A stretch of 64,000 nt of DNA from NCBI RefSeq assembly GCF_007988885.1, contig NZ_BJUZ01000001.1:248001-312000 (forward strand), given 5' to 3'. Positions within the stretch are counted from its first letter, which is position 1; every line of letters begins with the position of its first letter. Below are positions 1 to 9,741 of this stretch, in pieces. A model generated the notes under the pieces. It did not search any database, had not been told where the DNA came from, and was given only the letters and a program-made list of their open reading frames with translations. The DNA comes from Gluconobacter wancherniae NBRC 103581. Lineage in GTDB: Bacteria > Pseudomonadota > Alphaproteobacteria > Acetobacterales > Acetobacteraceae. Position numbers and translations under genes: made by a program.

Positions 1-578
1 GGCTGGTCGCGCATGTTGGTTTTCTGGCCGGAGAAGAGGGCTCCATACGCCCCATGGTCATGCCGATGGCCTATGCGCGCGATGGCGAGACTCTCTACAT
101 TCATGGTGCCGCCAGCACCCGGATGATCCGGAATATCGACGAAGGTGCGCCGCTTTGCCTGACGGTCACTCATGTGGATGGGATTGTCGCCGCCCGCTCT
201 TCGTTTAATCATTCGATGAATTATCGTTGCGCGGTGGTGCATGGTATTGCCCGGGCTGTCACCGATCCTGACGAACAAAAACGCGCCCTTGCACTGATCA
301 CGGAGCATCTGCTGCCGGGGCGTATGGAGGAGGTTCGTGACCATTTACCGCGGGAACTGGCTGCAACGGGTGTGCTGGCAGTCTCAATTGATGCGGCTTC
401 GGCAAAAATCCGTAATGCGCCTCCCGCAGAGGCCCGCCCAGAAGATTACGAATTGCAGGTTTGGGGCGGGGTCGTGCCCGTTGTGACGGGGCTGGGGCAG
501 CCGCTTGATGATGGACGACTGGCCCCGGGCACGAAACTACCACTCTCGCTGGCGGCAGCGCGGCAGAAGTTTAGCTGA
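1..578 (+). CDS. Pyridoxamine 5'-phosphate oxidase-fold flavoprotein, 5' end outside window
   Basis: The frame is open from base 3 and reads through the ATG at 54, so the gene starts upstream of the window. The residues before that ATG (LVAHVGFLAGEEGSIRPMV) continue into MPMAYARDGETLYIHGAASTRM, the usual opening of the split-barrel FMN-binding family often annotated as pyridoxamine 5'-phosphate oxidase or flavin-nucleotide-binding protein. These are small cytoplasmic proteins that bind FMN or a related cofactor; the substrate of this subgroup is generally unknown, and it should not be read as true PdxH. The gene converges on its neighbour with only one base between the stop codons. Confidence 0.8.
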   Translation, partial: LVAHVGFLAGEEGSIRPMVMPMAYARDGETLYIHGAASTRMIRNIDEGAPLCLTVTHVDGIVAARSSFNHSMNYRCAVVHGIARAVTDPDEQKRALALITEHLLPGRMEEVRDHLPRELAATGVLAVSIDAASAKIRNAPPAEARPEDYELQVWGGVVPVVTGLGQPLDDGRLAPGTKLPLSLAAARQKFS

Positions 579-579
579 T

Positions 580-1521
580 TCAGGAAGGGCGGGGCGCGGA
601 GGGGTCGTTGATCAGCGGTGGAACAAGGGATGCCGTATTTAGTGTTCCATCAAAGCCTTGCCGCAGAACCTTTGACCAGCTGAGCATCCAGCGATCCAGC
701 GCATCAATGAAATGTGCAGCATCAGGGTTCTGATGAATGCTTGCCTTGTTCCAGTACTGGGGCGGGGCAAGGAGCTGGCGGGAACCCTGTTCGATCGGTG
801 CGACAAGCGTCTCCACCGTTTCGACCTGCACACCCTGCGTTCCCTGTTTGCTGACGTGATACCAGCCAACATTGACCATCAGCGGCGGAATCGGGAACCC
901 GAGTGTGGACATGCGATTGAAGGCTGCCGTGATGAACGGATCAGTGCTGATCGTATGGTTTGAGAGAACGGCGTTCCCGGTGTAGCTGCATTCCTCAATA
1001 TTGGCGGTATTGGTGATGCGCGCTGCATAATTTCGGTCGTCATGGCAGGGCGTTTCAAGGTCCGTTGCAACGTCCTGCGGAACTGCCTGTTGCGTTGCAT
1101 GGACGATGATCACCCCGGAGACAACGCCACGGTCCGTGCGCGCCAGAACCTGCTGCGATACTTCGCGGTGTGGCCCGGTCTGGGCAATCAGAATCGGATG
1201 CCAGTCCCCCGCCGGGAGGGGAAGTGTGCGCCCAGCAATCTGGAGACTGCCGCGCTGGGTAATGCCAACATCCGGCAGTCCGACCTGACCTGAGCCATCA
1301 TCCTGACCTGCACCCGGAGCGGAAGGGCCCCCTGCCGCAGGGGAGGCGGTGCTACCCGCCTTGCTTGGGCGGGCGCTGGGCGCATGGCCTGGAAGCCATG
1401 GAAGCGCTTTTTTAACCGGGGCGGTTGGGTAGAAGGCCGCCATCCCCAGAGCGCCGACTGTCATGATAAGGCTTGTGCGCCAGACAGGAGCGCGTCGCCA
1501 CAGGCGTCCAAATGCCGTCAT
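580..1521 (-). CDS. Single-pass membrane/periplasmic protein of unknown function, third gene of the AAA+ trio
   Basis: A 313-residue protein with a basic N-terminus, one hydrophobic segment at about residues 15-31 and then a Pro/Ala/Ser/Gly-rich linker (about 35-85). A folded domain follows from about residue 90, probably exported. Two cysteines in that domain (in ETPCHDD and IEECSY) could form a disulfide if it is periplasmic. I recognise no family. The ATG lies 4 bases after the stop of the AAA+ ATPase gene, so it is very likely translated from the same mRNA and works with it. The C-terminus is Pro/Ser-rich. Confidence 0.7.
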   Translation of the reverse strand: MTAFGRLWRRAPVWRTSLIMTVGALGMAAFYPTAPVKKALPWLPGHAPSARPSKAGSTASPAAGGPSAPGAGQDDGSGQVGLPDVGITQRGSLQIAGRTLPLPAGDWHPILIAQTGPHREVSQQVLARTDRGVVSGVIIVHATQQAVPQDVATDLETPCHDDRNYAARITNTANIEECSYTGNAVLSNHTISTDPFITAAFNRMSTLGFPIPPLMVNVGWYHVSKQGTQGVQVETVETLVAPIEQGSRQLLAPPQYWNKASIHQNPDAAHFIDALDRWMLSWSKVLRQGFDGTLNTASLVPPLINDPSAPRPS

Positions 1522-1525
1522 GGTA

Positions 1526-2797
1526 TCAGCGGCTCATGCGGCTGCGCTGGGCTTCGGTATCAGCAGCAATTTCCGCCTCGACACCCTCGGGCCCCGTTAC
1601 CAGGCGAACCATTTTGGCGCCCTGCTGGCGGGCAGTGATCAGGCTCTCACTCACCATATCTTCAATGGAGCGCACCAGATCGCGCGCGCTTGCTGCGGCG
1701 CCAAGATTGGTCTGCTTCTGCATAACCTGGAACAGGAGCGTTGGGTCGATGCCACCAGTTTCGACGTGCAGGCCGTAGCCTTCGATCATCGCTTCAATTT
1801 CAAGCGCAGCAACGCGTGCCAGATCAAGGCCACGTAGAGAGCGGAAAACAAAAATACGGTCGAGGCGGTTCAGAACTTCTGGCGCAAAACCGGCGCGACG
1901 CAGGGCTTCAACCGACTCGCCACGCATCTTGTCGGGCTCATCGGCCAGACGATCGGCGATATCCGTCAGGGCATCTGTTGCGACATTGGAAGTGAGCATG
2001 AAGATGCATCGGGTGGTCGAGACCTGCTCGTTGGTCGAGGCTTCAGTGACATGTCCGTCATTCCAGGCGGTCAGGAATTTCTTGAAGACATCGGGATGGG
2101 CTTTCTCGATCTCGTCCAGAAGCACGACGGCGTCAGGATGTTCCTTAAGGCCTCCCGTCAGACGGCCAAACGTATCAGAGCCAACATAGCCTTTGGGGGA
2201 GCCAAAAAGCTGGGTCGCCGCGTGTGGACTCGACATCTGGGTCATGTCGAAATGCAGAAGGGGACGTTCCATCTGCTTGGCGATCTGCTTTGAGAGGTAT
2301 GTTTTGCCAGTACCCGGAGGCCCTGCGAGTAGAAAAATACCCACCGGCTTGCCGCGCACCTGAAGGGCGAGGCGTCTGCGGAGCTGCTGCGCGATGTCTT
2401 CGCAGACACGGTCCTGACCGATGACCCGGGCGCGAAGGGATGCAGCCAGTTCCTCTGCGTCGATTACTGTTTCGCGCTGTTCCCGGGCCATAAGCTCCTC
2501 AAGAACTCCACGATTGGTTAACCGGCTAAGTACGTCCATCATCAAACCTTTCCTGCGTCGCAGACCTTGCCGCGCCAGTTTTTCTGCCGAAGTTTCATAA
2601 AGAAGGCCCGAAAGCGTCAGCAGTGCCCCAATGCCTGCGATGGGCAGGTAGAAGCGGCGGCCCCATTCTATCGCTGACCAGAGGAAATCGGGAGAAAAAT
2701 GAAGCATGACCGCAACCTGAATCACGGCAAGGATCAGGAATGCGGCCATCATAAGAGGCATGGCGCGGTTCAGCATTGGAACCAGGGACTTGAACAC
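1526..2797 (-). CDS. Membrane-anchored ClpA/ClpB-type AAA+ ATPase
   Basis: 423 residues. Two predicted transmembrane segments (about 13-33 and 50-67) precede one AAA+ module of the ClpA/B D2 type. Visible motifs are Walker A GPPGTGKT (159-166), pore loop KGYVG (about 202-206), Walker B VVLLDEIEKAH (from about 224), a sensor-1 Asn in MLTSN, an arginine-finger region LNRLDRIF and a sensor-2 Arg in SARDLVR. It lacks the Clp N-domain and D1, and I see no IGF/IGL ClpP-docking loop, so it is probably not a ClpP partner. The GTG start has AAGGAG 8 bases upstream. Genes for two single-pass membrane proteins flank it within 12 and 4 bases. A membrane-tethered unfoldase or remodelling factor is inferred; its substrate is unknown. 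Confidence 0.85.
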   Translation of the reverse strand: MFKSLVPMLNRAMPLMMAAFLILAVIQVAVMLHFSPDFLWSAIEWGRRFYLPIAGIGALLTLSGLLYETSAEKLARQGLRRRKGLMMDVLSRLTNRGVLEELMAREQRETVIDAEELAASLRARVIGQDRVCEDIAQQLRRRLALQVRGKPVGIFLLAGPPGTGKTYLSKQIAKQMERPLLHFDMTQMSSPHAATQLFGSPKGYVGSDTFGRLTGGLKEHPDAVVLLDEIEKAHPDVFKKFLTAWNDGHVTEASTNEQVSTTRCIFMLTSNVATDALTDIADRLADEPDKMRGESVEALRRAGFAPEVLNRLDRIFVFRSLRGLDLARVAALEIEAMIEGYGLHVETGGIDPTLLFQVMQKQTNLGAAASARDLVRSIEDMVSESLITARQQGAKMVRLVTGPEGVEAEIAADTEAQRSRMSR

Positions 2798-2809
2798 CGG
2801 GTGTTCTCC

Positions 2810-3430
2810 TTACTGAACGATCACGCTGAGCACGATACGCTGGTCCAGTGCCGTTAGGCTGGGCAGGATTTCAGGACCAAGAGCAGTCATCGCTCCAATG
2901 GTCAGGGCGGGCGCATGAGGCATCGTGACAGGAGACACCATAACCTGCCCTGCTACCGCAATAGGCAACAGAAGCGGCTGGAATTTACCTGTCAGAACGA
3001 CGCGCTGTGTGAGACCTGACGTTGTCACATCAATAATCTGCCCCGCGGCTCCAGAGGCATCAAGTACAGGCATCTGCACGAGCCGCATCTCCCCGCGCTG
3101 GACGGCGGCAAGAATGCGGGCCTTTTGATCCGCATTGAATGAGGTGTGCGCCAGAGCTTTTGCCGCCTGGGATGACGGCAGCATCGATAGCTGGGCTGCC
3201 GCCGCCATGTCCGTGGTGCTTGCAACAGATGTATTCTGGCTTTGTGACACGGCCGGAGCTGGTGCGGGGGCGGTGTTTCCGCCGTGGGTAGAGTAGAAAA
3301 ATGCCCCTGCGCCGAATGTAATAGCCGCGAGAAGGCCGCCTCCGGCCCACATCATTCTGCTCTGATGCGCAGCCTGAGGCGAAATCAGTTCGGGGCGTGG
3401 TTCCGGTTTTGGTATCATTATGCTGCTCAT
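2810..3430 (-). CDS. Single-pass membrane protein of unknown function, first gene of the AAA+ trio
   Basis: About 206 residues from the ATG at 3430, chosen over an upstream start at 3538 because GGAG sits about 5 bases before it and the extra 36 residues look non-native. A short Pro-rich cytoplasmic tail (MSSIMIPKPEPRPELIS) leads to one transmembrane helix (MWAGGGLLAAITFGAGAFFY), a Pro/Ala/Ser linker and a C-terminal domain rich in Val, Leu and Thr. No family is recognised. It heads a three-gene minus-strand operon with the membrane AAA+ ATPase 12 bases downstream. The domain order (short cytoplasmic part, helix, linker, periplasmic domain) resembles the third gene of the operon. Confidence 0.7.
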   Translation of the reverse strand: MSSIMIPKPEPRPELISPQAAHQSRMMWAGGGLLAAITFGAGAFFYSTHGGNTAPAPAPAVSQSQNTSVASTTDMAAAAQLSMLPSSQAAKALAHTSFNADQKARILAAVQRGEMRLVQMPVLDASGAAGQIIDVTTSGLTQRVVLTGKFQPLLLPIAVAGQVMVSPVTMPHAPALTIGAMTALGPEILPSLTALDQRIVLSVIVQ

Positions 3431-3591
3431 CTCACTCCGCCATTCGTAACAACGCAAGCGTCTGAGACGGCTATAAGTGTAAACAAATCTTTCGACTCGC
3501 AAGAGAGGGGCTGAGATCGGCTTCACCCTTGCATCCATCGGGCATGTGACTTACATAGGCCTCATTCCATTCATCTTCCGTTATTCCGGGG

Positions 3592-3617
3592 GGTGGCCCT
3601 TGCGGGCCGCCTTTTTT
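3592..3617 (+). terminator. Intrinsic-terminator-like hairpin in the rimP leader (candidate attenuator)
   Basis: GGTGGCCC (3592-3599) pairs with GGGCCGCC (3604-3611) through 8 base pairs, one of them a wobble, around the loop TTGC. Six T residues follow directly. No plus-strand gene precedes it, so it would act on the rimP-nusA-infB transcript itself. A weak -35/-10-like pair (TTGCAT at 3529, TACATA at 3552, 17-base spacer) lies upstream. NusA autoregulation of this operon is known in enterobacteria; attenuation here is inferred. Confidence 0.65.
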
Positions 3618-3620
3618 GTC

Positions 3621-4244
3621 TTGGCACAGCTGCAAAACTCATCTGACATCGAACTGCCCCACCTGACGGGCCTTGATGCCCGCATTGCGGAGCGCATCGC
3701 CCCGACTCTGGCGGATCTGGGTTTCGAGCTTGTGCGCCTTTCGGTGCTCGGGCGGGAAACCCCGACCATCCAGATCATGGCAGACCGTGCAAACGGATCC
3801 CTCATTTCTGTCGAAGACTGCGAGCAGATCAGCCACGCGGTTGGTGCTGTTCTGGACGTGGATGATCCGATCCCTGGCGCATGGATGCTTGAAGTGTCTT
3901 CGGCCGGGATTGATCGTCCGCTGACGCGCGGCAAGGACTGGGAGCGTTTCGCCGGGCATCTGGCACGTGTTGAGCTGGAAATCCCGCGGGATGGACGGAA
4001 GCGATTTTCCGGAACTGCAATCGGTACGCGTGATGGCAGCGCCATCATGCGTCTAGACGATGGCTCCGAAGTAGCATTGCCACTGACAGAAATTCGTAAG
4101 GCACGTCTGGTGTTGACCGACGCGCTGATCGAGGCAAGCGCCCTCCTTTCCGGGGTTGGTGCTGCAGCGTCTGACGAGGAAAGCGGCGAAGCCAAGCGTC
4201 GTGCTCCAAAACTGAATCCGAAAAAGCCGGGGAAGAAGAACTGA
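3621..4244 (+). CDS. rimP: Ribosome maturation factor RimP
   Basis: Cytoplasmic factor needed for maturation of the 30S subunit. The family core starts near [20 protein letters not shown] and includes [11 protein letters not shown], the [15 protein letters not shown] segment and the hallmark [12 protein letters not shown] before the C-terminal SH3-like domain; the tail is Lys/Pro-rich. The open frame extends back to a GTG at 3546, but that extension translates straight through a perfect terminator-like hairpin and is hydrophobic, unlike RimP. I therefore place the start at the TTG at 3621 (207 residues), with little RBS support. It heads the rimP-nusA-ylxR-infB-rbfA operon; nusA follows after 34 bases. 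Confidence 0.9.
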   Translation: MAQLQNSSDIELPHLTGLDARIAERIAPTLADLGFELVRLSVLGRETPTIQIMADRANGSLISVEDCEQISHAVGAVLDVDDPIPGAWMLEVSSAGIDRPLTRGKDWERFAGHLARVELEIPRDGRKRFSGTAIGTRDGSAIMRLDDGSEVALPLTEIRKARLVLTDALIEASALLSGVGAAASDEESGEAKRRAPKLNPKKPGKKN

Positions 4245-4278
4245 TGACCCGTCTTATGCTGGCTGGAGGTCCGATCTG

Positions 4279-5832
4279 ATGGACACATCTGTTATCCGTC
4301 CTGAACTGCTGCTTGTTGCCGACGCTGTCTCACGCGAAAAAAACATTGAGCGTGAGGAAGTGCTGGAAGCGATGGAGCAGGCCATTCAAAAGGCCGGTCG
4401 CGCAAAGTACGGACACGAGAAGGACATCCGCGCCACCATCGATCGCAAGACGGGTGAAGTGCGTCTGAGCCGTTGGACCGAAGCTGTCGAGGTTGTGGAA
4501 AACGAGGATACGCAGATTCCTCTGCTGATCGCCCGTAAATTCCAGCCTGAGATTCAGCTTGGCGAGCATCTCGTTGATCCGCTGCCTCCTATCGATTTCG
4601 GACGCATCGCAGCGCAGACCGCAAAGCAGGTCATCGTCCAGCGAGTTCGTGAATACGAGCGCAAGCGCCAGTACGATGAATTCAAGGATCGTGTAGGCGA
4701 GATCGTCAACGGTACCGTCAAGCGTACCGAGTATGGCAACATGATGGTCGAAATCGGCAATGCCGAGGGCCTTCTGCGTCGTGACGAACTTATCCCGCGC
4801 GAGTCCTTCCGCAACTCGGATCGCATCCGCGCATATATCTACGATGTGCGTGACGAGCCCCGCGGCCCGCAGATCTTCCTGTCGCGTACGCATCCGGCAT
4901 TTCTTGCGAAGCTTTTCGCGCAGGAGGTCCCTGAGATTTATGACGGCATCATCGAGATCAAGGCTGTATCCCGTGATCCGGGTTCGCGCGCCAAGATGGC
5001 CGTCATTTCACGTGATGCTGCGATCGATCCAGTCGGCGCCTGCGTAGGTATGCGTGGTTCCCGTGTGCAGGCCGTTGTGGCCGAGCTGCAGGGCGAGAAG
5101 ATCGACATTATTCCCTGGAGCCCGCAGGCTGCGACATTCGTTGTGAATGCTCTGGCTCCAGCTGAAGTCACCAAGGTGGTGATGGATGAAGAAGCAGGTC
5201 GCGTAGAAGTTGTGGTGCCTGATGAGCAGCTTTCGCTTGCAATCGGTCGTCGCGGTCAGAACGTGCGTCTCGCAAGCCAGCTTACGCGCTGGGACATCGA
5301 TATTCTGACGGAAGCGGAAGAATCCGAGCGTCGTCAGGAAGAGTTCCGCAAGCGCACCACATTGTTTGTGGATGCCCTTGATGTGGATGACGTGATTGCC
5401 AGCCTGCTGGTGACCGAAGGCTTCCATAGCATCGAGGAACTGGCTTACGCCGACCCGAACGAGCTGCATGACATCGAAGGTTTCGATGAGAGTGTGGCCG
5501 AGGAACTGATGCTTCGTGCAAATGACTTCCTGGCCGGTAAGGAGCAGGAACTCGACGACAAGCGGAAGATTCTGGGTGTTGCGGATGACGTAGCGGATCT
5601 TGGTGTCTTCTCGAACAAGATGCTGGTTGAGCTGGGTGAGAAGGGCGTGAAATCCCTTGATGACCTAGCTGACCTCGCGGGTGATGAGCTCGTGGAACTG
5701 CTTGGTGATGGCGAGATCGACGAAGACTCGGCTAACGAAATCATCATGGCAGCGCGCGCTCACTGGTTTGAAAATGACGAGTCGGAGCAGAAAACTGCCA
5801 CCGGCACAGGCGAGGAATCGAACGACGTCTGA
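4279..5832 (+). CDS. nusA: Transcription termination/antitermination factor NusA
   Basis: 517 residues. NusA binds RNA polymerase and nascent RNA and modulates pausing, intrinsic termination and antitermination. The N-terminal polymerase-binding domain is followed by an S1 domain (starting near VGEIVNGTVKRTEYGN), two KH domains (VGMRGSRVQAVVAEL and LAIGRRGQNVRLASQL) and two C-terminal acidic helix-hairpin-helix repeats, a domain set shared with E. coli NusA and typical of proteobacteria. The ATG has GGAGG about 8 bases upstream. It is the second gene of the operon. As a terminator-recognising factor it is a plausible regulator of the hairpin in its own leader. Confidence 0.97.
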   Translation: MDTSVIRPELLLVADAVSREKNIEREEVLEAMEQAIQKAGRAKYGHEKDIRATIDRKTGEVRLSRWTEAVEVVENEDTQIPLLIARKFQPEIQLGEHLVDPLPPIDFGRIAAQTAKQVIVQRVREYERKRQYDEFKDRVGEIVNGTVKRTEYGNMMVEIGNAEGLLRRDELIPRESFRNSDRIRAYIYDVRDEPRGPQIFLSRTHPAFLAKLFAQEVPEIYDGIIEIKAVSRDPGSRAKMAVISRDAAIDPVGACVGMRGSRVQAVVAELQGEKIDIIPWSPQAATFVVNALAPAEVTKVVMDEEAGRVEVVVPDEQLSLAIGRRGQNVRLASQLTRWDIDILTEAEESERRQEEFRKRTTLFVDALDVDDVIASLLVTEGFHSIEELAYADPNELHDIEGFDESVAEELMLRANDFLAGKEQELDDKRKILGVADDVADLGVFSNKMLVELGEKGVKSLDDLADLAGDELVELLGDGEIDEDSANEIIMAARAHWFENDESEQKTATGTGEESNDV

Positions 5833-6484
5833 AATTTCTGATACAGATGACGGACCTGTCCGGGGGGCTGCAAAGCGCCATGAAGTGGAGCGGCGCTGCA
5901 TCGTTACACGGGAGCAGCGCGCCCCTCGGAGCATGATCCGGTTTGTCGTCGGTCCGGGGAATCGGATCGTACCTGACCTTGCAGCAAAACTGCCTGGTCG
6001 GGGAATGTGGTTGAGTGCTAGCCGAGATGTGTTAGATAGCGGCCGCACACGACAGGCATTTGCCCGCGCGGCCAAGGCACAGGTGACTGTACCGGATGGG
6101 CTGGCAGACCTCGTTCAGGCAGCTCTGGCACAGAGACTGCTCGATTCTGTCAGTCTGGCTCGCAGAGCCGGGCAGGCGGTCTGTGGTTTTCAGAAAAGCC
6201 GGGAGTGGCTCACTTCCGGCAGGGCTGGGGTGGTAATCCGCTCGGACAGTGCAAGTCCGGACGAGTTTTCCCGACTGGTGTCGGGCCGGCGGGATCTGCC
6301 GGTGGCGACGGTTCCCGATCGGGTCCTGGCCTCGGCATTTGGCCGGGATCGGGCGGTCTATGCAGTGGTGGCGCCAGGGGCGCTGGCGCAGCGTCTGATC
6401 GCCGAACATGAGAGATTTTCGGGAGTGGCAGGACGTCCGCTCCCAGACCCTGCAGGGGTCAGTAAGGAACAGGCGGAACTATGA
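5774..6484 (+). CDS. YlxR (DUF448) RNA-binding protein with L7Ae-like C-terminal domain
   Basis: The YlxR domain is clear from [13 protein letters not shown] through the conserved RGMWLS turn. The second half (about [18 protein letters not shown] onward) looks like the ribosomal L7Ae/L30e fold found fused to YlxR in alphaproteobacteria. The protein probably binds RNA, and YlxR has been linked to translation and to RNase P in other bacteria. The start is uncertain. The ATG at 5774 overlaps nusA by 59 bases in another frame; GTG at 5885 would leave almost nothing before the conserved core. The stop overlaps the infB ATG in an ATGA, indicating translational coupling. Confidence 0.85.
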   Translation: MTSRSRKLPPAQARNRTTSEISDTDDGPVRGAAKRHEVERRCIVTREQRAPRSMIRFVVGPGNRIVPDLAAKLPGRGMWLSASRDVLDSGRTRQAFARAAKAQVTVPDGLADLVQAALAQRLLDSVSLARRAGQAVCGFQKSREWLTSGRAGVVIRSDSASPDEFSRLVSGRRDLPVATVPDRVLASAFGRDRAVYAVVAPGALAQRLIAEHERFSGVAGRPLPDPAGVSKEQAEL

Positions 6485-9282
6485 GCGACGGCAACGAGCG
6501 CAACCAGGACGGAAACCAGACCCCCTCGCAGGGTGGCGAGCAGGCCAAGAACAGCCGCCTGTCCCTGCGTCCGGCCGGTCGCATGGAGCTTGGCCGCACG
6601 GTCGATGCTGGCTCTGTGCGCCAGAGCTTCAGCCACGGCCGCTCCAAGGTGGTGCAGGTCGAGGTGCGCAAGAAGCGCGGCCCGAACCCAACAAACGCCT
6701 CTGGTGGCGGATCATCACGCGGTGGTGCGCGCGGTGCAACAGGTGCGGGCGGACGTGCCCTGACAGCTGCTGAGCTGGCAACGCGTCAGCGCGTGCTGGA
6801 AATGCAGCGGCGTCAGGCAGCGGATGAAGCTGCAAAACGTGAAGCTGAAAAGATCCAGATCATGTCCGCAGCGGAAGCTGCGCGCCGTGCCGCGGAAGAA
6901 GAGCGTCTGGCTGCTGAGGAAGCTGCCAAGCGTGAAGCAGAGCAGCGTGAGCGAGAGGCTGAAGAAGCTCGTAATGCTGCAGATGCTCGCGAACGTGCAG
7001 AAATTGAGGCCCGACAGGCAGAACAGCGTGCTGCCCGTGAAGCAGAACGTCTGGCAGAAGAAGCACGCCGCTCAGCACCGCTGGACCCCAATGCCAATCA
7101 GGCTACGGGCGGCGTTCAGCTAGCAGCTCCGGTTGAGCGGCTTCGTCCGCTTGCTGAGCGTGCCATTATGCCAGCACGTCCGTTAAATCCGCGTCCTGCA
7201 CCTTCGGGTCAACCACGTGGTGAGACGCTTCACCTGCGTGCAAACAACAACAGCGCCGCTGCGGCCTCTGCTCCAGCAGGGGACGAAGAGCGTCGTGGTC
7301 CGGCACGCCGTCCGGCAGCTGCTGCACCGGCACGTCGTCCAACGCCTCCGCAGCGCACCAAGGGCGGTGGTGGCGGTCAGGATCGTCGCGCAGGCCGTAT
7401 TGACGTTCGTGCTGCTATTGAAGGCGATGACGACAAGACACGTTCGCTGGCCTCGGTTCGCCGTCAGCGCGATCGTGAGCGTCGTCAGGCCGAACTTGAG
7501 CGTCTGCGCTCTGACCAGGTACGTGTTGTGCGTGACGTTACCCTTCCCGAGACGATCTCGGTTGCTGAGCTTGCCAACCGTATGGCTGCCCGTCAGGGTG
7601 AAGTTATCAAGGCACTCATGAAGATGGGTGTGATGGCAACAGCCGCGCAGAATATTGACGCCGACACAGCGGAGCTTGTCGTCGAGGAGTTCGGTCACCG
7701 TGTAAAACGCGTTTCCGAGAGCGATGTCGAGCTGGGTATTGAAGGCCTGGAAGATGATGAGACCGATCTGCAGCCTCGTGCTCCAGTCGTCACGGTCATG
7801 GGGCATGTCGATCACGGCAAGACATCTCTTCTCGATGCTCTGCGTACGACAGACGTGGCCGCTGCCGAGGCTGGTGGCATCACGCAGCATATCGGCGCCT
7901 ATCAGGTCACTCTGCAGTCGGGCCAGAAAATCACCTTCATCGACACCCCGGGTCATGAGGCGTTCACCTCGATGCGTGCTCGTGGTGCGTCAGTGACAGA
8001 CGTTGTCGTTCTGGTTGTTGCAGCTGATGATGGCGTGATGCCGCAGACGATTGAAGCCATTAAGCACGCGAAGGCTGCTAACGCTCCGATCATTGTTGCC
8101 ATCAACAAGATGGATAAGCCGGGTGCAAACCCTGCGCGTGTTCGTCAGGAACTTCTCAGCCATGAAATCGTGGTTGAAGAAATGGGCGGTGACACGCAGG
8201 ACATCGAAGTTTCCGCAGTGAAGCGCACCGGTCTCGACAAGCTTGAAGAAGCGATCCTGCTTCAGGCTGAAATGCTAGATCTGCGTGCCAATCCGGACCG
8301 TGTTGCCGAAGGTAGCGTGATTGAAAGCCGTCTGGATCGTGGACGTGGTGCGGTTGCAACTGTTCTCGTCCAGAAGGGCAGCCTGAAGCGTGGCGATATC
8401 GTTGTCGCTGGCGCAGAGTGGGGACGCGTTCGTGCCCTTCTTGATGACCGCGGTCGTCAGATCAAGGAAGCGGGTCCTTCCACGCCGGTAGAGATCCTCG
8501 GTATCGCCGGTGTTCCTGGTGCGGGCGAGCCGTTCGTGGTTGTGGAAAATGAAAATCGCGCCCGTGAGATCAGCGAGTTCCGTCAGCGCAAGATTCGCGA
8601 CAAGGCTGCTGCAACGCAGGTTGCTGCCCGCGGTACGCTGGATCAGATGCTGGCCCGCATTCAGGCTGGTGTGCAGAAGGAAGTGGCTCTGCTTATCAAG
8701 GCAGATGTTCAGGGTTCTGCGGAAGCACTGGCTACAACGGTGCAGAAGCTGGAGCATGAGGAAGTTGCCATTCGTGTCCTGACGGCCAGTGTCGGTCAGA
8801 TCACGGAAAGTGATGTACAGCTTGCCAAGGCTTCGAGCGGCATTATCGTGGCGTTCAATGTCCGTGCGACGACGCAGGCTCGTGAGCTTGCCCAGCGCGA
8901 GGGTGTGGATATCCGCTACTACTCGATCATCTATCAGGTGGCCGACGACGTGGAGCAACTCGTCAAGGGCAAGGTTGCGCCCAAGCACCGCGAGAAGTTC
9001 CTCGGTTACGCGGAAATCCGCCAAGTCTTCAACATCACGAAGACAGGCAAGGTCGCGGGTTGCTACGTCACGGAAGGTCTCGTCAAGCGCGGCTGTGGTG
9101 TTCGCCTCCTCCGCGACAATGTGGTCATCCATCAGGGCGATCTCAGCCAGCTCAAGCGCTTCAAGGATGACGTCAAGGAAGTGGCTCGCGGTTACGAATG
9201 CGGTCTTTCCTTCGCAGGTTACAATGATCTGCGCGAAGGCGATGTCGTTGAGTGCTATGAGATGGAAGTGATCCCGGCTTGA
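6481..9282 (+). CDS. infB: Translation initiation factor IF-2
   Basis: 933 residues. This GTPase brings initiator fMet-tRNA to the 30S subunit and promotes subunit joining. The GTP site is clear: GHVDHGKT (G1), DTPGHEAF (G3) and NKMDKP (G4), followed by the barrel domains and the C-terminal fMet-tRNA-binding domain ending in [14 protein letters not shown]. The long N-terminal region (about residues 90-200) is an Ala/Glu/Arg heptad-like coiled coil typical of alphaproteobacterial IF-2, then a Pro/Arg/Gly-rich linker. The ATG overlaps the previous stop by 4 bases, and its own TGA overlaps the rbfA TTG start. Confidence 0.98.
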   Translation: MSDGNERNQDGNQTPSQGGEQAKNSRLSLRPAGRMELGRTVDAGSVRQSFSHGRSKVVQVEVRKKRGPNPTNASGGGSSRGGARGATGAGGRALTAAELATRQRVLEMQRRQAADEAAKREAEKIQIMSAAEAARRAAEEERLAAEEAAKREAEQREREAEEARNAADARERAEIEARQAEQRAAREAERLAEEARRSAPLDPNANQATGGVQLAAPVERLRPLAERAIMPARPLNPRPAPSGQPRGETLHLRANNNSAAAASAPAGDEERRGPARRPAAAAPARRPTPPQRTKGGGGGQDRRAGRIDVRAAIEGDDDKTRSLASVRRQRDRERRQAELERLRSDQVRVVRDVTLPETISVAELANRMAARQGEVIKALMKMGVMATAAQNIDADTAELVVEEFGHRVKRVSESDVELGIEGLEDDETDLQPRAPVVTVMGHVDHGKTSLLDALRTTDVAAAEAGGITQHIGAYQVTLQSGQKITFIDTPGHEAFTSMRARGASVTDVVVLVVAADDGVMPQTIEAIKHAKAANAPIIVAINKMDKPGANPARVRQELLSHEIVVEEMGGDTQDIEVSAVKRTGLDKLEEAILLQAEMLDLRANPDRVAEGSVIESRLDRGRGAVATVLVQKGSLKRGDIVVAGAEWGRVRALLDDRGRQIKEAGPSTPVEILGIAGVPGAGEPFVVVENENRAREISEFRQRKIRDKAAATQVAARGTLDQMLARIQAGVQKEVALLIKADVQGSAEALATTVQKLEHEEVAIRVLTASVGQITESDVQLAKASSGIIVAFNVRATTQARELAQREGVDIRYYSIIYQVADDVEQLVKGKVAPKHREKFLGYAEIRQVFNITKTGKVAGCYVTEGLVKRGCGVRLLRDNVVIHQGDLSQLKRFKDDVKEVARGYECGLSFAGYNDLREGDVVECYEMEVIPA

Positions 9283-9701
9283 ACCGTCGTTCCAAAATTG
9301 ATCTGAAGGGTCCTGCTGGTGTTACAACACAGGGACCCAGCACTCGACAGCTTCGTGTAGCAGAGGAAGTTCGGCGCATTCTGGCGGAAATTTTCGCCCG
9401 CACTGAATTTCGCGATCCTGAGCTTCATGATGTTCAGGTGACGGTGACGGAGGTTCGGGTTGCACCGGATTTTCGTCATGCCACTGTGTTCGTAACCCGT
9501 CTTGGACGTACGGACATTGAGGCATTGCTGCCTGCGCTGAAAAGGATTGCTCCTTTTCTGCGTACGGGTCTTTCGAAGGCCCTCAAGTTGCGTACGGTTC
9601 CGGAAATACATTTCCAACCAGACACTTCACTGGATCATGCGATGGAGCTGGATGAAATTTTCCGGTCTCCTGAAGTCCAGAGAGATCTGGAGCAGGATTG
9701 A
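9279..9701 (+). CDS. rbfA: 30S ribosome-binding factor RbfA
   Basis: 140 residues of a single KH-like domain that binds the 30S subunit and aids 16S rRNA 5'-end maturation and cold adaptation. Family features are [42 protein letters not shown] and the C-terminal [24 protein letters not shown]. The TTG start at 9279 overlaps the infB stop, so expression is probably coupled. A strong intrinsic terminator lies 4 bases after the stop and separates rbfA from truB. Confidence 0.95.
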   Translation: MNRRSKIDLKGPAGVTTQGPSTRQLRVAEEVRRILAEIFARTEFRDPELHDVQVTVTEVRVAPDFRHATVFVTRLGRTDIEALLPALKRIAPFLRTGLSKALKLRTVPEIHFQPDTSLDHAMELDEIFRSPEVQRDLEQD

Positions 9702-9704
9702 GAT

Positions 9705-9741
9705 AAAGGCTGATACCTTCAGGGTATTGGCCTTTATTTTT
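9705..9741 (+). terminator. Intrinsic terminator between rbfA and truB
   Basis: AAAGGCTGATACC (9705-9717) pairs along its full length with GGTATTGGCCTTT (9723-9735), with two G-T wobbles, around a 5-base loop TTCAG. ATTTTTG follows. It comes 4 bases after the rbfA stop and is the natural end of the rimP-nusA-infB-rbfA unit; partial read-through into truB remains possible. Confidence 0.85.

Noticed and set aside
1526-2797. ATP-dependent Clp protease subunit ClpA
   Set aside because: It has one AAA+ module, two membrane helices and no visible ClpP-binding loop, so the Clp protease name would mislead.
3546-3620. RimP starting at the upstream GTG
   Set aside because: Those residues are hydrophobic, unlike RimP, and their codons form a perfect terminator hairpin with a T-run.
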